Below are positions 8,879 through 15,671 of a stretch of 50,021 nt of DNA, piece by piece. Origin of the DNA: Actinomycetes bacterium. Lineage in GTDB: Bacteria > Actinomycetota > Acidimicrobiia > Acidimicrobiales > Ilumatobacteraceae. How positions within the stretch are numbered: position 1 is the first letter of the stretch; every line of letters begins with the position of its first letter. Location: NCBI GenBank assembly GCA_029782355.1, contig JAKOUY010000032.1, positions 1-50,021 of the forward strand, given 5' to 3'. The notes below the pieces were generated by a model, which saw nothing but the letters and a program-made list of their open reading frames with translations, ran no database searches and was not told the DNA's origin. The position numbers and the translations under genes were made by a program.

Positions 8879-9730
8879 ATGGATGGGCGTCGAGATGTCG
8901 CCGCGATCGTGTGGACGTACGGCCGTCCCGAGATCGCCGCTCGGTGCGTCGGCGCATTGCGCGCCCAGACGGTTCCCGTCGACCGCATTGTGCTCGTCGA
9001 CAGCGCCAGCCCAGCGGAGGAGTTTGCCCGACTGCAGGACGTCCTCGGCGATCAGGTCGAATTGCTCCGCCTGGACGAGAACGATGGTCCGGGGGCGGCG
9101 GTCCATCTGGGGTTGGAACGACTGGCATCGCGGCCGCCGAGGTGGGTGTGGTTCGTCGAGGACGACAGTGTGCCGTCGCCGGGATGCCTGCAGGAACTGC
9201 TTCTGGCGGCCACGAGCGCGGGCGGCCAGCTCATGGTTGGTCCAGACGGAGCGGAGATCTGGCGCGGTCAGTGGCGACCGACCCCACGCCTCGCGAACGG
9301 GGCATCGCGGGTCGTGGACTTCGTCTATCTCGACGGGGCGTTGGCGGCGTACGACGTGGTCCGACGGACCGGTGCTCCGCGCTCGGACTTCTTCATGATG
9401 CTGGTGGATGTGGAGTATCCGATTCGCCTCGCCCGAGATGGCACACCAATGATGCAAGTGGGCGTTCAGTACGTCGCCGAACGTCTCGGGTCGCAAGCAG
9501 CATCGACCGAGTGGCGGGCGTACTACCAGACGAGAAATCACTTGCGAATGGTCCTCGACCTGCGATCGCCAGCGTTGCTCGGAGGATTCGTGCTGCGCAC
9601 GGCAAAGCACACGATCGTGGCGGTGAGGCAGTTGAACGGAGCGGAGATCCGACTGCGCTGCCGCGCGGTGGTTGATGCGCTCCGCAACCGAATGGGCCGG
9701 ACGCTCGAGCCGGGTGGGACCCTTGGCTGA
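8879..9730 (+). CDS. Glycosyltransferase family 2 (GlfT1/rhamnosyltransferase-like)
   Basis: 283-aa GT-A enzyme. N-terminus VAAIVWTYGRPEIAARCVGALRA; metal-binding WVWFVEDDSVPSPG; then FFMMLVDVEYPIRLARDG and YYQTRNHLRMVLD, a pattern shared by rhamnosyl- and galactofuranosyltransferases that build actinobacterial cell-wall glycans. ATG 8879 lies 5 bp after the methyltransferase stop. The next GT2 gene starts one base after its stop, so the three are very probably one operon. Confidence 0.85.
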   Translation: MDGRRDVAAIVWTYGRPEIAARCVGALRAQTVPVDRIVLVDSASPAEEFARLQDVLGDQVELLRLDENDGPGAAVHLGLERLASRPPRWVWFVEDDSVPSPGCLQELLLAATSAGGQLMVGPDGAEIWRGQWRPTPRLANGASRVVDFVYLDGALAAYDVVRRTGAPRSDFFMMLVDVEYPIRLARDGTPMMQVGVQYVAERLGSQAASTEWRAYYQTRNHLRMVLDLRSPALLGGFVLRTAKHTIVAVRQLNGAEIRLRCRAVVDALRNRMGRTLEPGGTLG

Positions 9731-9731
9731 C

Positions 9732-10625
9732 ATGGCCGACATCGCCGTCGTCGTGCCCGCGTACAACGCAACGGAGACCCTGGCACGAGCAGTCCGTTCG
9801 GTCATTGCTCAGGAGCAGTCGAACTGGGAGTTGATCATCGTGGACGACGGGTCGACCGATGACCCGCAAGCGTGCCTGAGCGAGTTCGTCGATCCGCGAG
9901 TGCGTGTCATCACCGTCTCGCATGGTGGGGTCGCCCGAGCCCGGAATGCCGGGTGGCGTGCTTCGGAAGCCCCGCTGATCGCGTTCCTCGACGCGGACGA
10001 TGCCGCCAACCCGACCTGGCTCTCCGAGCTGGTGTCCCCATTCGCTGATCGCCGCGTCGCCCTGGTCGTCGCCGGGTTCCATCGGCGACTTGACGGGAAC
10101 GCGATGACCGACTTGCTCCCCTCGAGTGGCCGACTCGAGGTCGGCGGTGTGCGATTCCACGTTCTCGCTGGTGCATTCGCCGTTCGTCGCCAGGTGCTCG
10201 ACTCGATTGGCGGGTACGACGAACGGCTTCGATTCGGGGAGAACTCTGATCTCGGCGAGCGGATGACGAAGCGCTTGACCGCGGACGGTAGCCGCGTGGT
10301 GGCAATCGAGCAGCCACTCGTCACCTGGTATCGCGCCTCGCGCCGAAACCACGGTGATCGGGACGGTCATCGACTGGAGGCCGCCGAGGCACTGCTCGCG
10401 TCCAGATCTCGGGAGATGACTCGTGGCCAGCGCAGCTCGCTGCATCGAATCGCCGCGGTCAATGCGTTGCGGGTTGGAAGTCGCAGGCGAGCGTATCGCC
10501 ACGCGGTCTCCGCCCTCGCGACCGCACCGTTGTCGTGGCGAAGTCTGCGAACGCTTGTCGGTGTCGTGGTTCGGCGGCAGCCACACCAGGACGCCATACA
10601 TGGCGATGCGACTGGGATGTCGTAG
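9732..10625 (+). CDS. Glycosyltransferase family 2
   Basis: 297-aa GT2. Classic start IAVVVPAYNATETLARAVRSV, nucleotide-binding VDDGSTDDP and metal site LIAFLDADDAANPTW, followed by GGYDERLRFGENSDLGERM. ATG 9732 is chosen over the upstream frame opening (9672) because it places the GT2 fold at residue 4 and avoids a 59-bp overlap with the preceding GT2. Last gene of the rightward run; convergent with the GT4 gene at 10659 (33 bp apart). Confidence 0.88.
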   Translation: MADIAVVVPAYNATETLARAVRSVIAQEQSNWELIIVDDGSTDDPQACLSEFVDPRVRVITVSHGGVARARNAGWRASEAPLIAFLDADDAANPTWLSELVSPFADRRVALVVAGFHRRLDGNAMTDLLPSSGRLEVGGVRFHVLAGAFAVRRQVLDSIGGYDERLRFGENSDLGERMTKRLTADGSRVVAIEQPLVTWYRASRRNHGDRDGHRLEAAEALLASRSREMTRGQRSSLHRIAAVNALRVGSRRRAYRHAVSALATAPLSWRSLRTLVGVVVRRQPHQDAIHGDATGMS

Positions 10626-10658
10626 GCGGCCGCGGTTCGGCCTCGCGCACTGCTTCGG

Positions 10659-11819
10659 TTACGACGTCGATTGGGTGGATCGCGCTTGGCGCGCCACCCG
10701 ACGGTAGACGCTGGCCAGCGAACGGCTCGAGGCTTCGACGGTAAACCGCTTGCGAAATGTCTCGTGGGCGGCCGCGGCCAACCGTTCGGCGAGCGCTGAG
10801 TCGGTGAGGAGTTCAGCGATGGCAATGGGGAGCTCGGGAACAGGGACAACCAAGGCGTTGTGACGATGGGCGAGCACCCCGATGAGTCCTTGGACGGGAG
10901 TGCTGACGATTGGGGTCCTCGCAGCCATGGCCTCGATGACCGCGCCGGCGGCGCCTTCGCGGCGTGACGAGCTCACCAGGATGTCTGCGGCCGCGAGCAG
11001 CACGGGGATGTCGTCGCGCGGACCCAACAACTTGATGCGATCTGTGTGCCGTGCGGCAGAGGCGGCGCGACGCAGCTCTGGAGTCGTCGTTCCCTCTCGG
11101 CCGGCGATCAGGAGTACGGCGCGATCCAGGCTGTCGGCTACCTCGTCGAATCGTCGGATCAGGTCGAGCTGGCCCTTGGCAGGTTCGTGACGGCCGACAT
11201 TGAGAACCACCTGCGCGGAGTCCGCGAGCCCGATTTCCGTTCGGAGATCGGCGGCGGCCGTCTGATCCACCTGGAACCGATCCGGTTCGCGACCGCGTTC
11301 GGCGACGTGGATTCGTTCCGGGCGGCTTCGAAAGGCGCGCTGGTTCGCCTCGGCCACGCCCGGCGTGACGGCATGGTAGTGACTGCCCGAGAGCCGACCG
11401 AGGACAGACTCGACCATGTTCACGGTCGACAGCTTCCATCGGGGCAGTCCGGACTCGGCAACCTTGGTGGCGACGTCGTCCGTGTTGGCCCAGGTCACCA
11501 GCAGTGGCACACCGGTACCAACAACCGCCAGGTGGGCAGGCATCGTCGCTTCGAATAAGGTGGCGTGAACCAGGTCGGGCCGGATCGAGCGAATCAGGCG
11601 CCGAAGCGCGATCGCCCGACTGACAACTCGGCGCCCGCCGGACAGGTCGTGAACGGTGGCACCGGCAGACACCAGATCCGGAACCAGGTCGCGCCGTTCC
11701 GTCAGCAGCGCGATGTGGAGACCGACACCCTCGGCGATCAAGCCGGGGGCATTCGCCGCCAGCGACTGTTCGGCCCCGCCATATCGACTCACGCCCGGAA
11801 TGACGACCAGGACGCGCAC
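10659..11819 (-). CDS. Glycosyltransferase, GT4 type
   Basis: 386-aa GT-B enzyme. N-terminal MRVLVVIPGVSRYGGAEQSL is the acceptor-domain start of GT4 proteins; the donor domain has VVLNVGRHEPAKGQLDLIRRF and SSSRREGAAGAVIEAMAA, where the usual 'E-G' contact (REGAAG) and following glutamate are kept. Start GTG 11819 has TAGCCT 6 nt upstream. The upstream nucleotidyltransferase gene stops 9 bp earlier, so it may also be read through from that unit. Confidence 0.88.
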   Translation of the reverse strand: MRVLVVIPGVSRYGGAEQSLAANAPGLIAEGVGLHIALLTERRDLVPDLVSAGATVHDLSGGRRVVSRAIALRRLIRSIRPDLVHATLFEATMPAHLAVVGTGVPLLVTWANTDDVATKVAESGLPRWKLSTVNMVESVLGRLSGSHYHAVTPGVAEANQRAFRSRPERIHVAERGREPDRFQVDQTAAADLRTEIGLADSAQVVLNVGRHEPAKGQLDLIRRFDEVADSLDRAVLLIAGREGTTTPELRRAASAARHTDRIKLLGPRDDIPVLLAAADILVSSSRREGAAGAVIEAMAARTPIVSTPVQGLIGVLAHRHNALVVPVPELPIAIAELLTDSALAERLAAAAHETFRKRFTVEASSRSLASVYRRVARQARSTQSTS

Positions 11820-11825
11820 GTGCGC

Positions 11826-11831
11826 AGGCTA
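11826..11831 (-). promoter_or_regulatory. -10 box of GT4 (leaderless type)
   Basis: TAGCCT on the minus strand, 6 nt before GTG 11819; it overlaps the stop codon of the upstream gene. Confidence 0.5.
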
Positions 11832-12878
11832 GCCAGTCACCTCTGTCGGGGGCGTGCGTGCGCCGGGCTGGCGCCACAGGGTGAACACGTAGCGGGCGGC
11901 CCCCCGACCGATCAGGCATGGGAGCGCCGTAAGAGCCTGATCGGCCCACGGCCGATCCTCGGCGAAGACACGCAGCGCGTGCCGATCCAATCGTCCGATC
12001 TCGAAGGCGTCAGCCCAGCGCACGCACGGATGGGTCCGTTCGAGGTGCAGCTGCGTCCAGGCGTCCGTCACAGCCCGGGCCAGAACGGCATCGACGCGAT
12101 ACGCCGCCATCAGGTCGCGTGCCGCCGACCAATCGACCTCAGCCACGAGGACCATCTGGACGACATCGCGATGGGCGCGGATCAGCCGGAACCCGCCAAG
12201 GGCGGCGTGGAACGCAGCATGCACCAATCGTCCGACGCGATGCATCACGGGAAGGCGTCGGCCGCCGATCGTGAGGTGGTCTGCGCCGTCGACGAACAGC
12301 GACTCCGTGGGGAGCCGGATGCCGAAGCGACCGATCGCCAGGCGCCGATGGACGTCGAGCTCCCCGCCGGATGGATCCAGCAGCGTCGCCCCTTTTCCGT
12401 AGCGATCGTCGAAGCCGACGCTCAGTTCCGGAGCCGTCCGATGCCAACCGGCCGCTCCCAGCGCCAGGAGTGCATCACGCCATCCTGCGGGGTGGACGAG
12501 GATGTCGGCGTCACCGAAGGGCCGCATGTTCGGGTCGGCGTAGTCGAGGTGGGCCAGCGCTGGACCCTTGGTGAGCCGCCAGACCACGCCGGCGTCTTCG
12601 AGCACCGCCGCGGCCCGCAGCGCGCCGGCCTCGGCCAGGACGCTGGACACCATGGACTCCCGCCACAGGTCATGAACGGCAGCGGTGGCGGACGTACTGG
12701 CCACGACCTGGCCGGCGTCGACCGCGCCGGCGAGGAGTCCGCCGAGGCGATCGAGCCGGGCGTCACTGAGCACCACGTCGAGATCATCGTCGTCGAGTCG
12801 CACTGCTCGCTCCGGCCGGATCGGGAGGTCGAATCTGCCAGCAGCGACCAGTGCCGGGTGTGGGGTCATGACGGCCAT
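11829..12878 (-). CDS. Nucleotidyltransferase-fold protein (NTP_transf_5-like)
   Basis: About 349 aa. The core VVWRLTKGPALAHLDYADPN followed by RPFGDADILVHPAGWRDALLALGAAGW matches the 'KG..L....Y.....R...D.DiLV' pattern of the uncharacterised nucleotidyltransferase family PF14907. The paired acidic residues in GDADILV would hold the metal. Relatives are often found beside PqqD-like and HPr-kinase-like genes in peptide-modification loci. ATG 12878 overlaps the PqqD-like gene by 13 bp; ATG 12869, giving a 4-bp ATGA overlap, is an equally good start. The function could be nucleotidylation of a peptide or small molecule; the target is unknown. Confidence 0.75.
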   Translation of the reverse strand: MAVMTPHPALVAAGRFDLPIRPERAVRLDDDDLDVVLSDARLDRLGGLLAGAVDAGQVVASTSATAAVHDLWRESMVSSVLAEAGALRAAAVLEDAGVVWRLTKGPALAHLDYADPNMRPFGDADILVHPAGWRDALLALGAAGWHRTAPELSVGFDDRYGKGATLLDPSGGELDVHRRLAIGRFGIRLPTESLFVDGADHLTIGGRRLPVMHRVGRLVHAAFHAALGGFRLIRAHRDVVQMVLVAEVDWSAARDLMAAYRVDAVLARAVTDAWTQLHLERTHPCVRWADAFEIGRLDRHALRVFAEDRPWADQALTALPCLIGRGAARYVFTLWRQPGARTPPTEVTG

Positions 12879-13156
12879 CGGAGGACCAAGCCGGCCTCCA
12901 CGAGCCGTTGCAGCGTTGGAGTCAGGCCGGCTTCGACGACCCGGGATTCCACCCCGTGCGTTTCCGCCAGGTACGCGCACAAGTCGCCGAGGCGCTGAGG
13001 CTGCTGCAAGGCATGCCAGAGCGACGCCACCGAACCCTCGATCACCAGACACGACTCACCGCAGGGGTGAGCGACCAGCAACGTTCCCGGTAGCAACCGC
13101 CACACCGCATCGGGCGCTCGCTGATAGGTCTCTGCGCCCTCCTGGGAGTCCGCCAC
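12866..13156 (-). CDS. PqqD-like protein (RRE fold)
   Basis: 96 aa. VWRLLPGTLLVAHPCGESCLV, then SVASLWHALQQPQRLGDLCAYLAE and LQRLVEAGLVLRWPS, fits the small winged-helix PqqD family, which serves as the peptide-recognition element (RRE) in many RiPP systems. GTG 13156 is chosen because TACTGT lies exactly 6 nt upstream; the longer frame to 13222 would overlap the divergent kinase gene. First gene of a leftward pair with the nucleotidyltransferase. Confidence 0.75.
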   Translation of the reverse strand: MADSQEGAETYQRAPDAVWRLLPGTLLVAHPCGESCLVIEGSVASLWHALQQPQRLGDLCAYLAETHGVESRVVEAGLTPTLQRLVEAGLVLRWPS

Positions 13157-13162
13157 CCACCA

Positions 13163-13168
13163 ACAGTA
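13163..13168 (-). promoter_or_regulatory. -10 box of PqqD-like gene (leaderless type)
   Basis: TACTGT on the minus strand, 6 nt before GTG 13156. Confidence 0.55.
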
Positions 13169-13200
13169 GCGATGTCGTCGCCGCCGGGCAGGAGCGCCGG

Positions 13201-13206
13201 TAATCT
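13201..13206 (+). promoter_or_regulatory. -10 box of HprK-like gene (leaderless type)
   Basis: TAATCT, 6 nt before GTG 13213. With the minus-strand box at 13163 it forms a back-to-back pair in a 56-bp gap. Confidence 0.55.
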
Positions 13207-13212
13207 CGCCCG

Positions 13213-14094
13213 GTGGTGCCACCGGCCGTCGCAGTGCAGCCCGTCGCCCCGGATCCGCCGATCTGCGAACGGATCGGCCCGCTTGCTGTCGGGCAGTCCG
13301 AGGTGATCATCGACACGAACGACGCGGAACTCGCAGCCCTGATGGCCGAGATCTTCGCCGACCTCGAGGGATCGCCAGCCCATGTGCGCCGCCGGCAGCA
13401 CTTCGTCGCGCTCCGCCATGTGGTTCCGTGGGCGCACTGGAGCATTTGGCGAAACGGTGAGGGTCGTGAGCTGATGCTGGAGGAGCCGTACGTTCCGTTC
13501 CAGCTGCAATGGGAGCTCAACCAGCTCATCTTCGAGGAACACCCGTTCGCCCTGCACGCCGCCACGGTCGAGTTTGGTGGATCAGCCGTGGTGATCGGGG
13601 GGGTCAGCAACTCTGGCAAGTCGACGTTCGCTGCTTGGTTGTCCTCCCACGGGGCGTCGTACGTGGCCGACGAGGTCAGCGCCGTGACCCCCGACAACCG
13701 CATCCTGAGCTATCCGCGCCCGCTGGGGCTGTCAACGGTGACGCCGCTTCGACCGCAGTTCATCAAGGACCCCCGACACCGGCGGTTCTTCGCAGACGAC
13801 CTGCTGGTCCCGGTGTCTGCGCTCGGTGGCTCGTTGTGGCACGGTCCCGCCGTGCCGATCGCCATGCTGGTCGTGCCATCGGTGGGAGAGCCTGAGGACC
13901 CGGTTCTGTCGCCACTCGCGCCTGCCGAGACGATGATGCGGATCGGGCAGTCGTGTCCGGGCCTGCACGCCGACGCAGCCGCGGAGTTCTTCGGTCGGCT
14001 TGCCGATCTCGTCGAATCGGTGCCGTGCTGGCTGGTCAACACCGCCGATCTGGCGGAGGCCGGACGGGCCCTCCGATCGCAGCTGGGCCGATGA
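13213..14094 (+). CDS. HPr kinase-like protein (HprK-related kinase A type)
   Basis: 293 aa. The C-terminal kinase core is clear: LHAATVEF (114-121), Walker A GGVSNSGKST (129-138), acidic VADEVSAV (151-158; D153/E154) and YPRPLGL (167-173), the order seen in HPr kinase/phosphorylase relatives. The N-terminal 100 residues differ from HprK. No HPr or PTS gene is nearby, so a phosphocarrier target is unlikely; related kinases in lasso-peptide and 'HPr-rel-A' loci act with PqqD-like and nucleotidyltransferase proteins. GTG 13213 is leaderless-type. It overlaps the next gene by 4 bp (ATGA). Confidence 0.8.
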   Translation: MVPPAVAVQPVAPDPPICERIGPLAVGQSEVIIDTNDAELAALMAEIFADLEGSPAHVRRRQHFVALRHVVPWAHWSIWRNGEGRELMLEEPYVPFQLQWELNQLIFEEHPFALHAATVEFGGSAVVIGGVSNSGKSTFAAWLSSHGASYVADEVSAVTPDNRILSYPRPLGLSTVTPLRPQFIKDPRHRRFFADDLLVPVSALGGSLWHGPAVPIAMLVVPSVGEPEDPVLSPLAPAETMMRIGQSCPGLHADAAAEFFGRLADLVESVPCWLVNTADLAEAGRALRSQLGR

Positions 14095-14747
14095 TCGGGC
14101 CGATCGCTCGGCGAGCACTGGTGTGGCGTGCCTTCGCCGACGACGATGTGGTGGTGCTCGCCGAACACGATCACACCCTGCACCGCTTGGAGGGCATCGC
14201 TGCGGCCGTGTGGTCGATCGCCGACGGTCGATCGGGCGAAGAGATCGCCGATGAGCTCGCTGGGGGCGACGCCGCCCTGGCGAGCACCCTTCGACCGGTG
14301 GTGGGGGAGGTCGCCGAGGCGCTGCGCAGTCTGGGGCTGGTCGAGGGCTCGAAGATCGTGGCGGACGTCGCCGATGCATCGCCGCCCGAGCCACCAGGCT
14401 CGACGGTGGAGCTGGACTGCACAGTGGTGTTGGCCGGCCGGCGGGCCGCCATCGTGCTCGGCGACACCCCCGACCCGATTCCCGAGACGGCCGACCTGTC
14501 TCACGGACGATGGCTGCTGGACACCGGGTCCGGGCGGATCGTCGGGCCGGGCGGCGACGCAGAGGTCGTCGCCGTGGTCGCCAGCGGAACCGCGCTCGAG
14601 CCGCGACCCGCCACGGCCGTGCTGGTCACGCCGACGATTCCGACGCAGGAGCGATGGATCTCCTTCCTGGCCGCACTCGCCCGGCGCGGAGCGGTCTCGT
14701 CGTGGCCGCCCGACGGGCTGGAACGCGTCCTCCGCCCGGAGCTGTAG
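14091..14747 (+). CDS. PqqD-like domain protein with unknown C-terminal half
   Basis: 218 aa. Residues about 8-85 (RRALVWRAFADDDVVVLAEH, LEGIAAAVWSIADGRSGEEIADEL, EVAEALRSLGLVEG) look like a PqqD/RRE winged helix, a second copy of the fold found divergently at 12866. The remaining 130 residues (from TVELDCTVVLAG) match nothing I recognise. ATG 14091 forms an ATGA overlap with the kinase stop, so equal-amount synthesis with the kinase is likely. The context suggests it presents a substrate to the kinase; that is inference. Confidence 0.65.
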   Translation: MIGPIARRALVWRAFADDDVVVLAEHDHTLHRLEGIAAAVWSIADGRSGEEIADELAGGDAALASTLRPVVGEVAEALRSLGLVEGSKIVADVADASPPEPPGSTVELDCTVVLAGRRAAIVLGDTPDPIPETADLSHGRWLLDTGSGRIVGPGGDAEVVAVVASGTALEPRPATAVLVTPTIPTQERWISFLAALARRGAVSSWPPDGLERVLRPEL

Positions 14748-14786
14748 GATCACGCACCGCGTCGAGCTGGACTTGACGTGGCGGGT

Positions 14787-14792
14787 TAACAT
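14787..14792 (+). promoter_or_regulatory. Possible -10 box of the Cys-rich gene
   Basis: TAACAT, giving a leader of about 24 nt with an AAAGG ribosome site before ATG 14823. No clear -35 is seen. Confidence 0.35.
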
Positions 14793-14822
14793 CCTGCGTG
14801 GGCAGGGCGAAAGGTGGGACCC

Positions 14823-15464
14823 ATGGAGTTCGACAGGCGTGAAGCGCTCAAGAAAGCCGTGGCCGTGGGCGCTGCGGCGTGGACCGCTCCGCTGATCACC
14901 TCGCAGGTGGCCGGGGCGACGGCGCTGCTCGGCACCCCGAAGTGCCGGCCGACCGTCACGCTCTCCTGCCTGACCTACGACTGTAGGCAGGGCAACAAGT
15001 TCTTCCCGGGGATGGGGATCAAGGTGTGCGTTTCTGGCTGTCCCTGTTCGGCGGCCACGGCGCCGGTCTTCTGCGTGTCCTTCAACAACCTGGCGGTGTC
15101 GGGCAGCAACAAGACCCTCAACGCCTATCTCGCCGGAACCGATTGTTCGCCGACGGGGGCCAGTCTGTTCACCAATGGAGCCTGGAAGCGAATCGGCACG
15201 GGGCCCACGTGCGGGACGATCTTCTTCGGCCCGAGTCGTGGCGGCAACGGGGCCATCCACTGGGGCAACGACAACATCACGGTCACCGGTCAGCTGTGCT
15301 TGTTCGCCGGGCGGTGCCCGGGCAAGAGTTCGACGCTGGCGTCGGTCTGCCAGTCCTACGCGATGAGCATCGGGTTCGACTCGGCCCGGCAGGTGATCAC
15401 GTCGTGCTCGATCACGGCGAACAACCTGACGTGCGGCTGTGAGGCGCTGGCCTTCACCTGCTGA
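14823..15464 (+). CDS. Exported cysteine-rich protein with Tat-like signal
   Basis: 213 aa, family not recognised. The N-terminus has the twin-arginine motif DRREALKK (4-11), a hydrophobic alanine-rich stretch and a probable cleavage site near ATA (about residue 31), so export in folded form is likely. The mature part of about 180 residues has 16 cysteines, an even number spread along its length (for example KVCVSGCPCSA and NNLTCGCEALAFTC at the very end), plus Gly/Ser/Thr-rich stretches, suggesting a disulfide-rich beta protein outside the membrane. It is 75 bp downstream of the kinase/PqqD-like pair and ends 207 bp before rpoB. It may be the substrate of the neighbouring kinase or nucleotidyltransferase. 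Confidence 0.75.
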   Translation: MEFDRREALKKAVAVGAAAWTAPLITSQVAGATALLGTPKCRPTVTLSCLTYDCRQGNKFFPGMGIKVCVSGCPCSAATAPVFCVSFNNLAVSGSNKTLNAYLAGTDCSPTGASLFTNGAWKRIGTGPTCGTIFFGPSRGGNGAIHWGNDNITVTGQLCLFAGRCPGKSSTLASVCQSYAMSIGFDSARQVITSCSITANNLTCGCEALAFTC

Positions 15465-15471
15465 GCAGTCC

Positions 15472-15501
15472 TTGACATCGGCCCGGTTCCGGGCTTACCG
15501 T
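15472..15501 (+). promoter_or_regulatory. rpoB promoter P1
   Basis: TTGACA (15472-15477), 18-nt spacer, TACCGT (15496-15501): a near-consensus sigma70-type promoter in the 207-bp region before rpoB. Confidence 0.75.
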
Positions 15502-15542
15502 TCCGCCCAGCGATTCCGACCGCCGGGCGGCTGTCCGAGCGG

Positions 15543-15572
15543 TTGACGTTCGCCGTTCCCGGCCGGTAGGCT
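15543..15572 (+). promoter_or_regulatory. rpoB promoter P2
   Basis: TTGACG (15543-15548), 18-nt spacer, TAGGCT (15567-15572). Predicted start near 15579 leaves a leader of about 93 nt to rpoB. Confidence 0.7.
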
Positions 15573-15671
15573 CGTCGGTTGCCGTGCGTCTTGCCTCTTG
15601 CCACTGCTATGCCCTGGTGACCTGGCGCGCCCCGATGTTCCCCCGTCCCGCCTCGAACCAGGAGTAGCCAC

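Noticed and set aside
13213-14094. True HPr kinase/phosphorylase of the PTS
   Set aside because: The N-terminal domain differs and no ptsH/ptsI gene is nearby; only the kinase core matches.
11829-15464. Complete lasso-peptide cluster
   Set aside because: No asparagine-synthetase-like cyclase, no transglutaminase-like protease and no short precursor peptide were found.
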